Shown: positions 11,761 to 22,610 of the stretch, piece by piece
Layout: every line of letters starts with the position of its first letter
Position numbering within the stretch: position 1 is the stretch's first letter
Assembly: GCF_947507565.1 (NCBI RefSeq)
Contig: NC_089192.1
Location: 1,426,001-1,490,000 of the forward strand
Length of the DNA stretch: 64,000 nt
Source of the DNA: Oscarella lobularis
Taxonomy: Eukaryota > Porifera > Homoscleromorpha > Homosclerophorida > Oscarellidae
Direction of reading: 5' to 3'
Position numbers and translations under genes: made by a program
Notes under the pieces: model-generated
The model's input: the letters and a program-made list of their open reading frames with translations, nothing else
Database searches by the model: none
What the model was told of the DNA's origin: nothing

Positions 11761-12640
11761 TACAAAAATCAATAAATAGTTTAAAAAGCCTCTCAGATGA
11801 TGACTTCATCATATCACTCGTCTGATGACGTCCGCTGCATGATCAGGTGAATTCGTAGGAGGGCCAGGTCTAGCTTCGTTCCCCTAGGCCCCTCTCCGGC
11901 CTCACGTAAAAGCGCCTGGGGGCGAGGCTAGGCCAGGCCCTAAAAAACCAGCAGAGAAAGAGGACAAATTAAAGGACACGAAAGGAGAAAACGGTAAGGG
12001 GAGGAGGAAAGGAGGGGTGGAGTAAAAAACCAGCTGTTTAGATCGACTGATCTTAAAAGTGAAAAAGCCTAATAATTATGCTAATACACAAACACTCATA
12101 ATTCATTCAGAGAAGTTGGGCAAAAAGAACGACACGTGACGCAGAGGAGTTTGGAGTGGGGAGACTCCGAGAGAAAGCCAAAAGACAACCTTCTTTCCTC
12201 CTTTCTAAATCATTCTTGACTCATGACGTCAAAGAAACCAAAGACGGATAGGAGGAGACCGAAAGACGGTTAACCCCATTTGTTCCTTTCTCTAAAGTGA
12301 TTGCAACTTTTCGTACATTAGGGAGTTTAGATCGGCTTCAAGGTGACGCAGAAAGCAACTAAAGCATCTATGGGGTCTTTCATACGGAAAAGACGACGTC
12401 ATGGTAATGCACGTGAGCGATTCGTCCTTTACATCTGGAAAACAATAACAGCGCCACGCGTCGCCGCCTTTGCTGAACGGCAAGAAGAAATCTGCTGTGA
12501 CACGCTTTTTCGCCTTATCAAATACATTCCTACGTTAAATTGTGAGAAATAAAGCATACCGAATGCCTCGAATGATATTCTATGTGCCCGAAGCCGAAGG
12601 ACGAAGAGAACTTTTTCGGGCCACGTGACCACAAAGAAGA
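11590..12640. repeat. Dispersed repeat family 2, copy A
   Basis: Shares blocks with 21640-22330 in the same order: GTTCTTCTTACC, CAGCTACACGACAA, CTCGTCTGATGACGT, GACACGTGACGCAGAGG, a TTCTTTCCTC block and CATACCGAATGCC. Both copies are rich in TGACGT motifs. A perfect palindromic TGACGTCA (CREB/ATF-type site) is at 12224-12231. Similarity is interrupted by indels. It may be duplicated promoter sequence or an old non-autonomous element. Confidence 0.55.
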
Positions 12641-12960
12641 GCGCGCTAAGCTAAGGAGCTGCGCTCCCTAGAGCAAATTTTATTGCTTAAATATATCAGT
12701 ACAAAGAAGGCATTAATGCTAGAAAGAGTTTTCATCTTTTTTATTTTATCTAAAGTAGCAAATTCAGTGAGATAACTCAAGTCATACTTTGAAAATTTTT
12801 TGGGTTGGCCCACCCACTGGTTATGCCACTAGTTTTGGTAGCAGTTGAGTTGAGCGGTTTACGTATACGAATGTTTACATTGCGTACATGACATGTAGTC
12901 AGTGTGGTAGAAACTTCAAAGTAGTAAAATCATGTAACGCTCTGATATTGTAAACTACAG

Positions 12961-13000
12961 AAACTTGCTTGCAAGTTTATTGGTCGGGCCATTGCCCGAC
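12961..13000. other. Two adjacent perfect hairpins
   Basis: AAACTTGC-TT-GCAAGTTT at 12961-12978 and GTCGGGC-CATT-GCCCGAC at 12983-13000 each form a perfect stem. They lie about 240 bp before the repeated module and 0.9 kb downstream of the minus-strand ROCO gene stop. No function can be assigned. Confidence 0.5.
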
Positions 13001-13239
13001 TAGCCAGGGCGGCTCAGGCGGCCATGTATTTCCCATCAGTTCCATATAACATGCATGCAACGTAAATAAACAGCCGCAACAGCATAGCAATACTTCATAG
13101 AAGCTTCTTTTAGGAAAAGAACTCGTCAAATGGCTTTGATTTCATTGATACGCTTGCAATTTCATGCAAAACGAACCGAGCCATTTTTCCTAATAAAAAA
13201 TTTTTCTTTTCATTTTTTACCTAAGCCACAGCAGACGAA

Positions 13240-13515
13240 GAGTATACATCGTCGCCGGTACACCTCATAATCTGTTCCGAGATCAGGAAGCTTGGCGACA
13301 GAGTGCGCGTATATGACGTCCGGTTCGCTAATTCTACCTCAGCAGGTCGAAAATAAGGACTCGCGGCAGCTATCAACAGTGCAGTGGTTTCCGCTCTTCC
13401 TACTGTCAAGGTTTGGGTGCCAAGGCGTAGGCGTTCTTGTACGTCGTTTATGTTCGCCTCTTGCCAGTGTTTCCCTTTCGAGGGCCTCACCAGTTTAGCG
13501 TACGCAAGGCCTATG
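13240..13515. repeat. Diverged copy of the spacer module found in each array unit
   Basis: Aligns with 30740-31000, 40160-40420, 49600-49840 and 59200-59440. Shared marks are CTGTTCCGAG, CTGGCGACAGA, GTACGTCGTTTATGTTCGCC, TCCCTTTC and AGGGCCTCACC followed by TTTAGCGTACGC. This copy is outside the array, just 3' of the ROCO gene. Frames differ between copies, so it is probably non-coding. Confidence 0.7.
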
Positions 13516-13921
13516 GCAAACTGCACCGCCCTCCCGTGCAAAGGATGAAACTAGAAAAATATTATCTTAAGGTCTTACGCCAAAATGAGCGCGGAGCATA
13601 ATATACAGCTAGTACTTCTAATTGCACGTAGAAATGACATTAAGTTTCGACTGTCTTCTTTCATAATATCAAACAGAATGCACCACTAAAATAGTATGTA
13701 GTTTAAAAATACCAAAAATGCAAGTCAGGAGACAAATCCTACTTCTGTTCTAAATGAGAAGGACCAGCTAATACAAGTAAGCGCTTTGTGAAACTGCTGC
13801 ATCATGATGCTACCATGCATTCGGAAACATAAAGAGACCAATAGGCCGGGAATGACATGCAGGTGCATGGGATATATATAGGGGTCTACGTGCACAATTG
13901 GTGGCTTGGATACGCAAAGAG

Positions 13922-16900
13922 TCAGTGTGAGCCTGAAAGAAGTGATAAGCGAATTCGTAGCACATGCGACGAGATACTTACCAGCGAAAATTGGGGCTAC
14001 TTCATTTGAGTAGCCGACGTCGGGGTCCTTCATAGCATTGATGAAATGCCTGCGTGTTGCTCTCGCGCCGAACTTGTTTGCCCACGCGTCCAGCATCTCT
14101 AGAGCACGGTCGTTATCGCTGCGTTTTTCTCCAAACGCATGAATTTCAAAATGTTCAAAAGGTTCGGGTTCCAAAATTCTCCCAATGCTACTCCATTTGG
14201 GTTGAATACGTTGGGCCGCTCTAAATCTTTCATGCAGGGTCATCGGCGTATCAAGAAACTTGTCGCCAAATAAAGAAATGACATCTAAAGAAAGCAGATA
14301 AAAATGAATACACCAACCTGAAGAGCATACCTGCATGGTTAGCTGTTGTCTCAACAAAGCGCCCTAGAAATCAGTTAACATATTGATATGATAACGTCGC
14401 TTCACAACTTTCAAAATCCAACCTACTTATTAGTAAGAAAGGAGAACTTGTTTCAATAAAATTCAAGTCTTTTTCGGCGTCCGCCTTCTGTTAGGATGCC
14501 AATAAATCTATTTTTAATGATGCATTTGTATTAAGTTATACCTCTTCAGAAGAAAGTTCAATAAAGCCGTCTTCATTCAACAGAGCTAGCAAATACATTA
14601 GTCGTGATTGTCGAGCGGCGTCAGCAAGGCTTTCAGCTGTGGCGCAAAGATTCTCACTCCAAGTAGAAAACAGCATTGCTGCAGTCCGACATTCCACTTT
14701 TTCTGCTTGGGATAAGCCTTGCAAATGCTTTTTCAAAGCTTTCTTTCCTCCATCGTCTTTCTCGAGGCACGTTATTATAGCGCAGCGTGTCTTGTAAGAC
14801 AAAAAATCAACGTGATTGTCAGGAAGAGCAAGGAGATCTTTTAGACTGTCTCTGATCGTCCCTTCGCTAACTGATACGTTTGATTTTGTTGAAGTCTTTA
14901 TCTTCTTGTCAATTTTGTCTTCTGCGTAAGCCAGTGGAAAATCTTTAAACTGTTTTAATTCGGTGCAGCTGATGTACAAACATCGGGTATTTGTCCCTGG
15001 ACTCTTTTGCCAAAGAATTCGTTCGCCGGTTTGCTTTAGATTAGTCAGAAACTTCATGCACTCTTTCTCCGAGTGATCTGGGCCACGAACAAAAAAATCC
15101 AACGCTCTATCTTTCTGCTGCAATTGTATTATTCCTTCCACTAAACGACCGTCGAATGTCTCGTGAATCATTAACCCCCCATGCCAAAGAACAGGCCTTA
15201 AACCGCGGAAACAAGCTGCATTGTGAACGTGGCATTGCAAAAACGGCATCGTTCCAGGAGTTATTATGTCTGTCTCTGCAACTTGTCTCAAGCGCCGTCC
15301 AACGTAAACTTTCATTTCAGAATTTTCGCTCCACACTTTGGGTGGACGTTCCTGATTTAACAGAGCTGGAAACCGATAATTGTCTGGCTCATCGGGAAGA
15401 GGATAGCAAATCTCCAAATGGCACAATAGTGAAATCGTCTCGTCGATATTCTCCCACTTTTTATCGTTGAATGCTTCAAGAGCACACTTGATATTTTCCT
15501 TCGCTGCTGTGCCAGTTAAAGAGCACTGAAGGCTAATAGGAAAATCAGGGGACTCTGCTGGTGATAGCAATGGGCCAATGACATTCTGACATAGCCAAGA
15601 AGGATCCAAAATAATCTTGCGTTCAATGGCAAAGATCTCAAAAACCCATTACGTACTTTTAGGAAGATACAGAAAATGACTTTACTAACCTCGCCGATTC
15701 CTTGCAAGAACTCTACGAACAAATCTTGATCCTGATCTGAAAGACCAGGCCAAACGCTGTCCACAAGCATCTGTTTGAAAACACGTGCGTCCATCACATG
15801 AATGGCAGAATCCTATACGGCAACAGTAAACCTACCAAATTGTTGACTTTTCTCGCGTAATGCGACTTGCCTCTTCAGTTTGGGAAGATAAGGACTGCTT
15901 TTTTAGAGACAATAGCGTTTTCTGCCGTATATCCTTATTCATTTTACTGACAAAAAATGAAAGAAATTTTTCATTTAAAGACAATCTTTGAAACGGATGC
16001 CGCAGTGCAGGCAGGAAGGACGTCACTGCCGCATCAACGATGAGCGGAACATCTTTAGATATCTTTACAAAGAAAATGAGCTTGGAAACCGGTGCACGCC
16101 TATAATAGCAGTTATTACCTCAATTACAAGTGCTTTGACCTCTCCAATAGCTTGTTTCAGTAGATCCAACGTTTTCGAACCCCGTTCACGACAATTTAAA
16201 ACAAAGTGCTTTTTGTAAAAGTTCAACCAATCATGAAACGTTTTTCGAAGGTTCACGACAAGTTGTCGCAATTTCATTTCTCCAGCATCCAAATTTTGAA
16301 TTTTATCTTTTCGGCTTCCTACTACAATAACAAAGGCTTTTTTTAGTTCTGTAAGACCAACGCTGCATTTTACAAATGAGCAAAAATAAAAGCTTGATTC
16401 CTGTAGCTCGCTGTTGCTTTTGGTTAAATCAACAATGAGGAGAAAAACTGTTGTAGATTCGGAGAAGAAGAGGCCGTGCGTCTTATGAAAATACGGCTGC
16501 CCCGCGAAATCGCAGAAAATTACCTCGCCGGCGGATTTAATGGCTGCTTTCGAAACCTCCATGCTGGCAGTACGGCAATCGTCGCGTTCTTTCTTCCAGT
16601 CACTGTTTCGCAGAGCTTTGATTAAAGTTGTTTTACCAGCTCTTGCATCTCCGATAACACAAATTTTGATTCGCTTCGGTTTTGTCGTGCCTTTAGAATA
16701 AAGTTTGTGGTATCGATATGTAACCTGAACGAAAATCAGTTTTTTACGAAAAAGTAACGAGAGAAAAAGACAACTAACCCAAGATTCATAAAGAAATTGT
16801 CGCACTTCATTTGGACAAGGATATTCGTGAGGCAGCAAATTATCCTAAAACGTAAAGTCATTTTGTTTTCAGCTAAAAAGGTCTACTAGTGGCCAGCCTA

Positions 16901-19900
16901 TATATGAACGAGCCAGACGTTACATTGATAAGATTCTATATCAGATATTTATATACGTTTAAGTTGCAGTTTATTACAGAAAATATTTGTTGTTTTGCTT
17001 GTAGAGCAATATTGTTTGGTCATGTGTAAGCTGCATTTAAAGAGGGATTGAGTTACAATACTGGGTTAGAAACCAAAAGTAATTGAAAACAAGTTTAAGG
17101 AGCATTTTAAACGCTAACTGCCAATATTACGTTTGTATAATAAAAATTAAGACGCCCTACCTTTCCACAACGGCCCACAAGACTAAGATTCTTAGACAAA
17201 ATAAATCTCAAAAAATCCAAGTGTTTACCTGAATTTAAAAATATAGACGAATACTAAATAGTCTGCAAAATCTTAATATACCAGAAACACTGCGACACTT
17301 TTTCATGAACGCATGTAAAACAGAATTTTTTTCCTAAAAAGTCAAACATAGCAAGTTCAAAATATTAAATTTAAAATAAAACCTTGTCTGTCTTATTGAA
17401 ATCTGCTCCAGCGTTTATTAATAGTCTGGCAATTTCTATGTGACCATTGGAACATGCTGCCCACAACGGTCCTTGCTCATTCTAAAAGTTCTAATATCTT
17501 ATACCAAATTAGCGCACTACGCCACAAACCCAGTTTGTCTTATTGACATTTGCTCCAGCGTCAATTAATAGTTTAGCAATTTCTACGTGACCATTAGAAG
17601 ACGCTCTCCACAAATTCTCGCTTCCAGACTGAAAATTCAAATCATATGAAGAACCCAATGTCTTTAAAGCAACACTACTGCAAACCCAGTCTGTCTTATT
17701 CACATCCGCTCCAGCGTCAATTAATAACTTGGCAATTTCTAAGTGCCCCTTAGAACAAGCTACCCAGAAAAGTCGTTTTCCAACCTGAAGTTCTAATTAG
17801 ATAAAGAACAACATGTCTATAAAAACCTTGTCTGTCTTATTGAAATTCGCCCCAGCGTCGATTAAAAGTTTGGCAATTTCTACGTGAGCATTAAAGCTCG
17901 CTACCGACAAACTAAGCGATCTTCCATCCTAAAACTTCTAATTAGATAAACGCCTACAGTACCTGTCTCTAAAAGGCGATAGACTAGAGTGAAGTAGGCA
18001 CCATTCACATTCGGACACCCGTTTGACTAGTACATTCGCATCAAAAACTCAAGACTGTTCTCGCTATAGTATGTCGGAAAGGCCATTCTTTCTTTTAGCA
18101 TTTGTTTGCGCCATTAGCCGAGTCTGTAAAACCTGCACACGCTGAGCTAAGGGCTTTCAAAGGAGTCGAGGTCGCCATAAAATATTTCGGTCACACGTAC
18201 GCGTATAGTTAGACAGGGGTGCATCTTGGCGAGTTTCTAACGGATTCCAGCAAGCGCAAGCTCATTCAAAATCCTAATCAATGCTATATTGAGAATAATT
18301 AAATAAATCAGCGCCTCTAGCGTTTGTAAGGCTAGCTCTTTCAATAAAAGACGGTGTGGTGTGGAAAACGGAGCAAGGTTTTTCCTAGAGCAACTAGGTT
18401 CTGAAAGGTGAAAGCCCACTGAAAGGAATTAAAATTTCTAGTTTTCTCAACTTTATTCGCCATTGTGCACTGACTTAGACCATTTTCAGCAATTCACACG
18501 CGAAGTCCTGAAATTCCAGGAAGATAAATAGTTGCACACATTTTTCTTTAATTAAAGAAAATGGCCCCTAAGAAAATGTTTTCTATCTCTACCATTGTTT
18601 GAAAAAGTAAAAAGTACTATTAGCCAGGCAATTGTTAATCAATCAAAATGACGTTACATAATACTGTGTAGGCATACCGGTATTCCTACATGATGCGCAT
18701 TATAAAATTGGGCAAAGTCTTTGACCGAAACAAAGATATTAGCCTAAATCATCTTCACAACGAGAATAGAAACCATTTTTACTAAAGCTAAGAAGACTAG
18801 CAATTATTTTACTTTCCAATGGGCTTCAACATATTCTAGCACCTATTCACTTTAATTAGGATAATTAATAGAACCTTGCTCTATTCTAGTCTCGTTCCCA
18901 GCCCCTCCCCCTCCGTTAATATCACTACGAGGAGAGGGTCATGCCNNNNNNNNNNNNNNNNNNNNNNNNNNNNNNNNNNNNNNNNNNNNNNNNNNNNNNN
19001 NNNNNNNNNNNNNNNNNNNNNNNNNNNNNNNNNNNNNNNNNNNNNNNNNNNNNNNNNNNNNNNNNNNNNNNNNNNNNNNNNNNNNNNNNNNNNNNNNNNN
19101 NNNNNNNNNNNNNNNNNNNNNNNNNNNNNNNNNNNNNNNNNNNNNAGAGGGTCATGCCTTTGATCTTGTTGTGCACCGCTCCCCCCGATTTGGGGGGGGG
19201 GGGGGGGGGGGGGGGGGGGATAATTGGTAGTGGCGTAGGTGCCGCGAAGTAGCAAGTGCACACGCGATTCATATTCATCTTTTCATTAGCAACGTTGCGC
19301 GTCGATTTCTAGCTACATTACGGATCGCGAGAATCTCGCTCTATAGGGCGCTGCAGAACGGTTTCGCCGGTATAGAGATCTGTGCTCGTGTGCGCTTATC
19401 TCGCACCGCACTCGCCGACTGCTGCCGGCGAAACCGTTCTGCAGCGCCCCTTTGCATATACCATACAGAGCGAGATTCTCGCGATCCGTAATCTAGCTAG
19501 AAATCGACACGCAACGCTGAATCACGTGTACACTTGCTACTTCACACGTGCACTTGCTACTTCGCGGCACCTACGTTACGTTACTACCAATTATCCCCCC
19601 TCCCCCAATCGGGGGGAGCGGTGCACAACATGATCAAAGGCATGTCCCCAGACCCTCTCCCCGTAGTGATATTAACGGAGGGGCTGGGAACGAGACTAGC
19701 TCTCTATTCTCCCTAGGCACCTCTCATTGAAGGTAATTCATACATAATTACCTTAATTAATCCTAAAATAAGCTTTCGAATGAGCCTACGCACGCTGCAT
19801 GCAACCCGCTAAGAATTCGCCGAGATGCAGTCGAAAGATTCAAGGCTGCTGTGTGATCGCAAATGAGGTGCACGAAAGCCCGCAACTCAGCGTGAGCAAA

Positions 19901-21071
19901 TCGTACAGACTACTCGGGTAATGCATGGAACGAATGCTAAAGAAAAAAATGCAGAGGTAGTGCAGCGCCTTCTGCCTGAGTTTTCGCTGCGAACGTACAG
20001 TAGTCGAAAGGGGATCCGAATATGCATGGTGTCACGATGTATGTCCGCAACGTCAGTACAACAAACCTCGTCTGTCTTATTGACATCCGCTCCAGCGTCG
20101 ATTAATAGTTTGGCAATTTCTACGTGACCATTGGAACACGCTCCCCACAAAGAGCCATGATCAAGCTAAAACTCTTATTAGATAGAGAAGAACATGGTTT
20201 TAAAGTAACACACTACTACAAACCAGGTATGACTCATTGTCTTGATTGACATCCGCTCCAGCATTGATTAATAGTTTGGCAACTTCTAGGTGACCATTAA
20301 AACACGCTTCCGACAAAATTCCCTTTGAATTCTAAAGATTCTATTTGGATAAAGACCAACATGTCTATAAAGTAACACAGTACGACGAACTTTAGGTGTC
20401 TTATTGACATCTGCTCCGGCGTCAATTAAGAGTTTGACAATTTCTACGTGACCAGATGAACACGCTTCCCACAAAGGCGTTCGTTTTTCCTAAAAGTTTA
20501 TTAAGATAAGAAATATTTAACAACAAGTCTATAAAGCTAACACACTACTAACCCAGTCTGGCAAATTGACATCCGCACCAGCGCCGATTACTATTTTGGC
20601 AATTTCCACGAAGCCTTTAGAACACGACGTTTTTAAAGCAGGCTGAAGATTCCAGTTTGATAAAGAACATGTCTAAAAAAGGGTACACACATTGTTTTTG
20701 GCATCCGCTCCGGCGTCGATTAATAATTTGACAACTTTCAAGTGACCGTTACAACAGGCGTTGGTAAAAGCAAGATAAATATCCTAAGGTTCATATTAGA
20801 TGCCGTCTAGAACAAGTAAGACATGCACACAAAGCGAGATGCAAACTCTTTCAATTGGTTCACAACTTCAAACATTCCTTTTGCACTCGCATGCCGGAAT
20901 GCTAAACCCTGCACCAAATATATGGAATTTTGAATAATATGAAAGTCGCAAAAATAAGAAACTAACCGTGTAGGAACGCTGACTAGATGTTTCTTTTAGT
21001 AGAAAGAGAGCATCACCTTCGTTTCCTCTGTAACACGCCCGTTCAAGCGGAGTATACTCAGCTTTCTGCAT
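13922..21071 (-). CDS. Ankyrin-Roc-COR-Death domain protein (ROCO family, DAPK-like without kinase)
   Basis: Nineteen exons (high to low): 20967-21071, 20831-20908, 20691-20783, 20553-20642, 20391-20489, 20224-20331, 20067-20165, 17827-17928, 17686-17784, 17530-17628, 17383-17481, 16779-16844, 16119-16724, 15871-16062, 15690-15812, 14542-15636, 14318-14363, 13982-14284, 13922-13932. They sum to 3513 nt, 1170 aa, in frame. Residues 1-357 are ankyrin repeats, mostly one per ~99-nt phase-0 exon (G-H-V-E-I-A-K-L-L-I-D-A-G-A). The Roc GTPase has its P-loop GDARAGKT at ~404-411, DFAGQP at ~451-456 and VGSRKD at ~514-519. COR follows (L-D-P-S-W-L; R-F-P-A-L-L). The C-terminal Death domain contains L-D-A-W-A and F-G-A-R-A-T. 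The layout equals DAPK minus the protein kinase. It is probably a cytosolic signalling scaffold in stress or death pathways (inference). One donor is GC (15869-15870). Extra ankyrin exons could be missing near the gap. Confidence 0.8.
18946..19145. other. Assembly gap, exactly 200 N
   Basis: The base run before the gap ends AGAGGGTCATGCC, and the run after it begins with the same 13 bases. The contigs therefore overlap, and the true missing length is probably near zero. The gap lies in the left arm of the foldback element. Confidence 0.95.
19192..19219. repeat. Poly-G run of 28
   Basis: Lies in the left arm of the foldback element. The matching place in the right arm (~19594-19615) has only short C and G runs, so the homopolymer is an expansion in one arm or a sequencing artefact. 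Such a run is a likely cause of the assembly break nearby. Confidence 0.8.
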
Positions 21072-22340
21072 TGGCTATATAGAGCCTTGCTTAGCGCAAG
21101 AAAAGAGAGAATCTTTTTAAGGAAAATGTCCGGCGGACAAACAACCTCCCAAAATTCGAATTAAAATACCGTGCTTTTTATCTACGGCAAATTTGTACCT
21201 GTTGCTTCACAGAGAGCTTATTGCAAACCCTCTACTCCTTTTTTCGCCGCTAAAATTAAGAGTCGCTCGCCGCTGCAAGTTCAATTGCTCGGAACTCGAT
21301 CTTCAACGACGGAACTGACAACTTGCGCAACTGACCGGTCACGGCATTACATAATACGTCTCGCTTTCGAGTCCCTTTAGGTGCTTCTATCGGCTCTTAA
21401 CAAGAGTTGAGAAGTTTTCGCTGCCTTTACTAAGAGAACGCCCCTTGCACAAGCGCACAGCTCAATCACGTGAGCCTAACGCACCCAAAAATTAAGATCG
21501 CTTCTTTTCTCCGTTCCGTCTATACTTCGGACTCTACATCCGATATTGGATAGCAAAAAAGATTACTCGGATCTCTAGACCTCTAGCTAAGGGCTTATGG
21601 TTCGTAACAGCTTTCGAGCAGATCAAGGATAAAGGGAAATTGCGTGGCGAACACCAAAGCCAGGCCGGAGGTCCCGACCTCCGACCCACCCTCTCTAATG
21701 CCGTTCTTCTTACCACCAAATTACTTTGTAGAAACGCGAGACGACTAACATTCTTCGAAGGAACAGCTACACGACAACAATTTGATGAAGAAAAAAAGTC
21801 AATAAAAGCTTCTAAATGTAGCTAGTAGTATCATCTGACCGACTCGTCTGATGACGTGACGTCCGCTAACCACGTGAATTCCCACTGGCAGGAGGACCTC
21901 GTCCTAAAAAAGAGCGACCAAATAAAAAGCATTTGGGCAATAAGAATGACACGTGACGCAGAGGCGGAATGGAAGAGAGGAGAAATAATGACGTCGCATG
22001 GTGACGTAGACCGAAAGGAGGGGAAAGACAATCTTCTTTCCTCACTGTTCCCTCCTCTAGTTGCAACTGTTCTAGATCCGCTCGTACGCATCCATAAGGT
22101 CTTTCTTAGAAGCAGCCCAGCGCGTCCCCGACTCTAATTGCTAAACGTCCGCGCGATAATCCGCCACGACACGTATTTTGTCTTTTCGAATCGATTCCTA
22201 TGAGAAGTTCAAACAAATAAAGCAAGCAGAGTTCATACCGAATGCCAGGAAAGTCGTCTACGTTCTTCCAAACAAAGATCTATGCTGCGACGACAGTGAA
22301 GAAGGGCGATAGAGAAGGAAAAGAAGAGTCCTCCAAAAGA
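21072..22340. repeat. Intergenic between ROCO gene and array; dispersed repeat family 2, copy B (21640-22330)
   Basis: Homologous to 11590-12640 (see there), again with several TGACGT motifs (e.g. CTGATGACGTGACGTCCGC near 21849). Nothing else is recognisable. It contains the putative promoter of the ROCO gene just above 21071; no TATA box was identified. Confidence 0.5.
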
Positions 22341-22497
22341 AAGTTACGAACCCCGATATCAGTCCGGCCTTACAGGACTGGCAGTGGAACGAAAGGCTTT
22401 AGCTGAATGTAGACTCGCATTCGACGCGAAATAGACAATTGTAACGGACTCACGTTCACCCTGCGAGCCGTGTGTAAATGGGCAGCAGAAAGAATTC

Positions 22498-22523
22498 AAT
22501 ACGGGTTTCACAAAGCCCGTATT
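22498..22523. other. Perfect 8-bp stem hairpin 3' of the first ZER1-like gene
   Basis: AATACGGG and CCCGTATT are separated by 10 bases. The equivalent site in spacer 3 (~50965-50995) keeps the right arm but not the left. It is possibly chance, or a 3'-end element. Confidence 0.35.
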
Positions 22524-22610
22524 GGGTAGTTCGCGTCAAAACTAGCTCAGAAAGAGACAGTGAATCTACTGGCAAATATTTGACTAGTGCACTAGAGTCT
22601 GCTTCGATCC

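Larger units (their letters stand above)
18886..19699. mobile_element. Foldback / MITE-like long inverted-repeat element in the ROCO intron
   Basis: The ends CTAGTCTCGTTCCCAGCCCC (18886) and its reverse complement (ending 19699) begin arms of about 350 bp. The arms contain matching blocks: the GTTAATATCACTACG block, GTGCACCGCTCCCCCCGAT, AATTGGTAGT, GCCGCGAAGTAGCAAGTG, GTCGATTTCTAGCTA, GATCGCGAGAATCTCGCTCT and GGGCGCTGCAGAACGGTTTC. The centre, about 19366-19421, is unpaired. No transposase frame is present, so it would be non-autonomous. Flanks CTCTATT (18880-18885 side) and CTCTATT (~19702) may be a degenerate target duplication. It sits in the single long intron (17929-20066). Confidence 0.8.

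Noticed and set aside
18100-18178. ATG at 18178 as an alternative first exon of the ROCO gene (reads M-A-T-S-T-P-L-K-A-L)
   Set aside because: Its only donor is phase 1, while all ankyrin exons are phase 0, so it does not join in frame.
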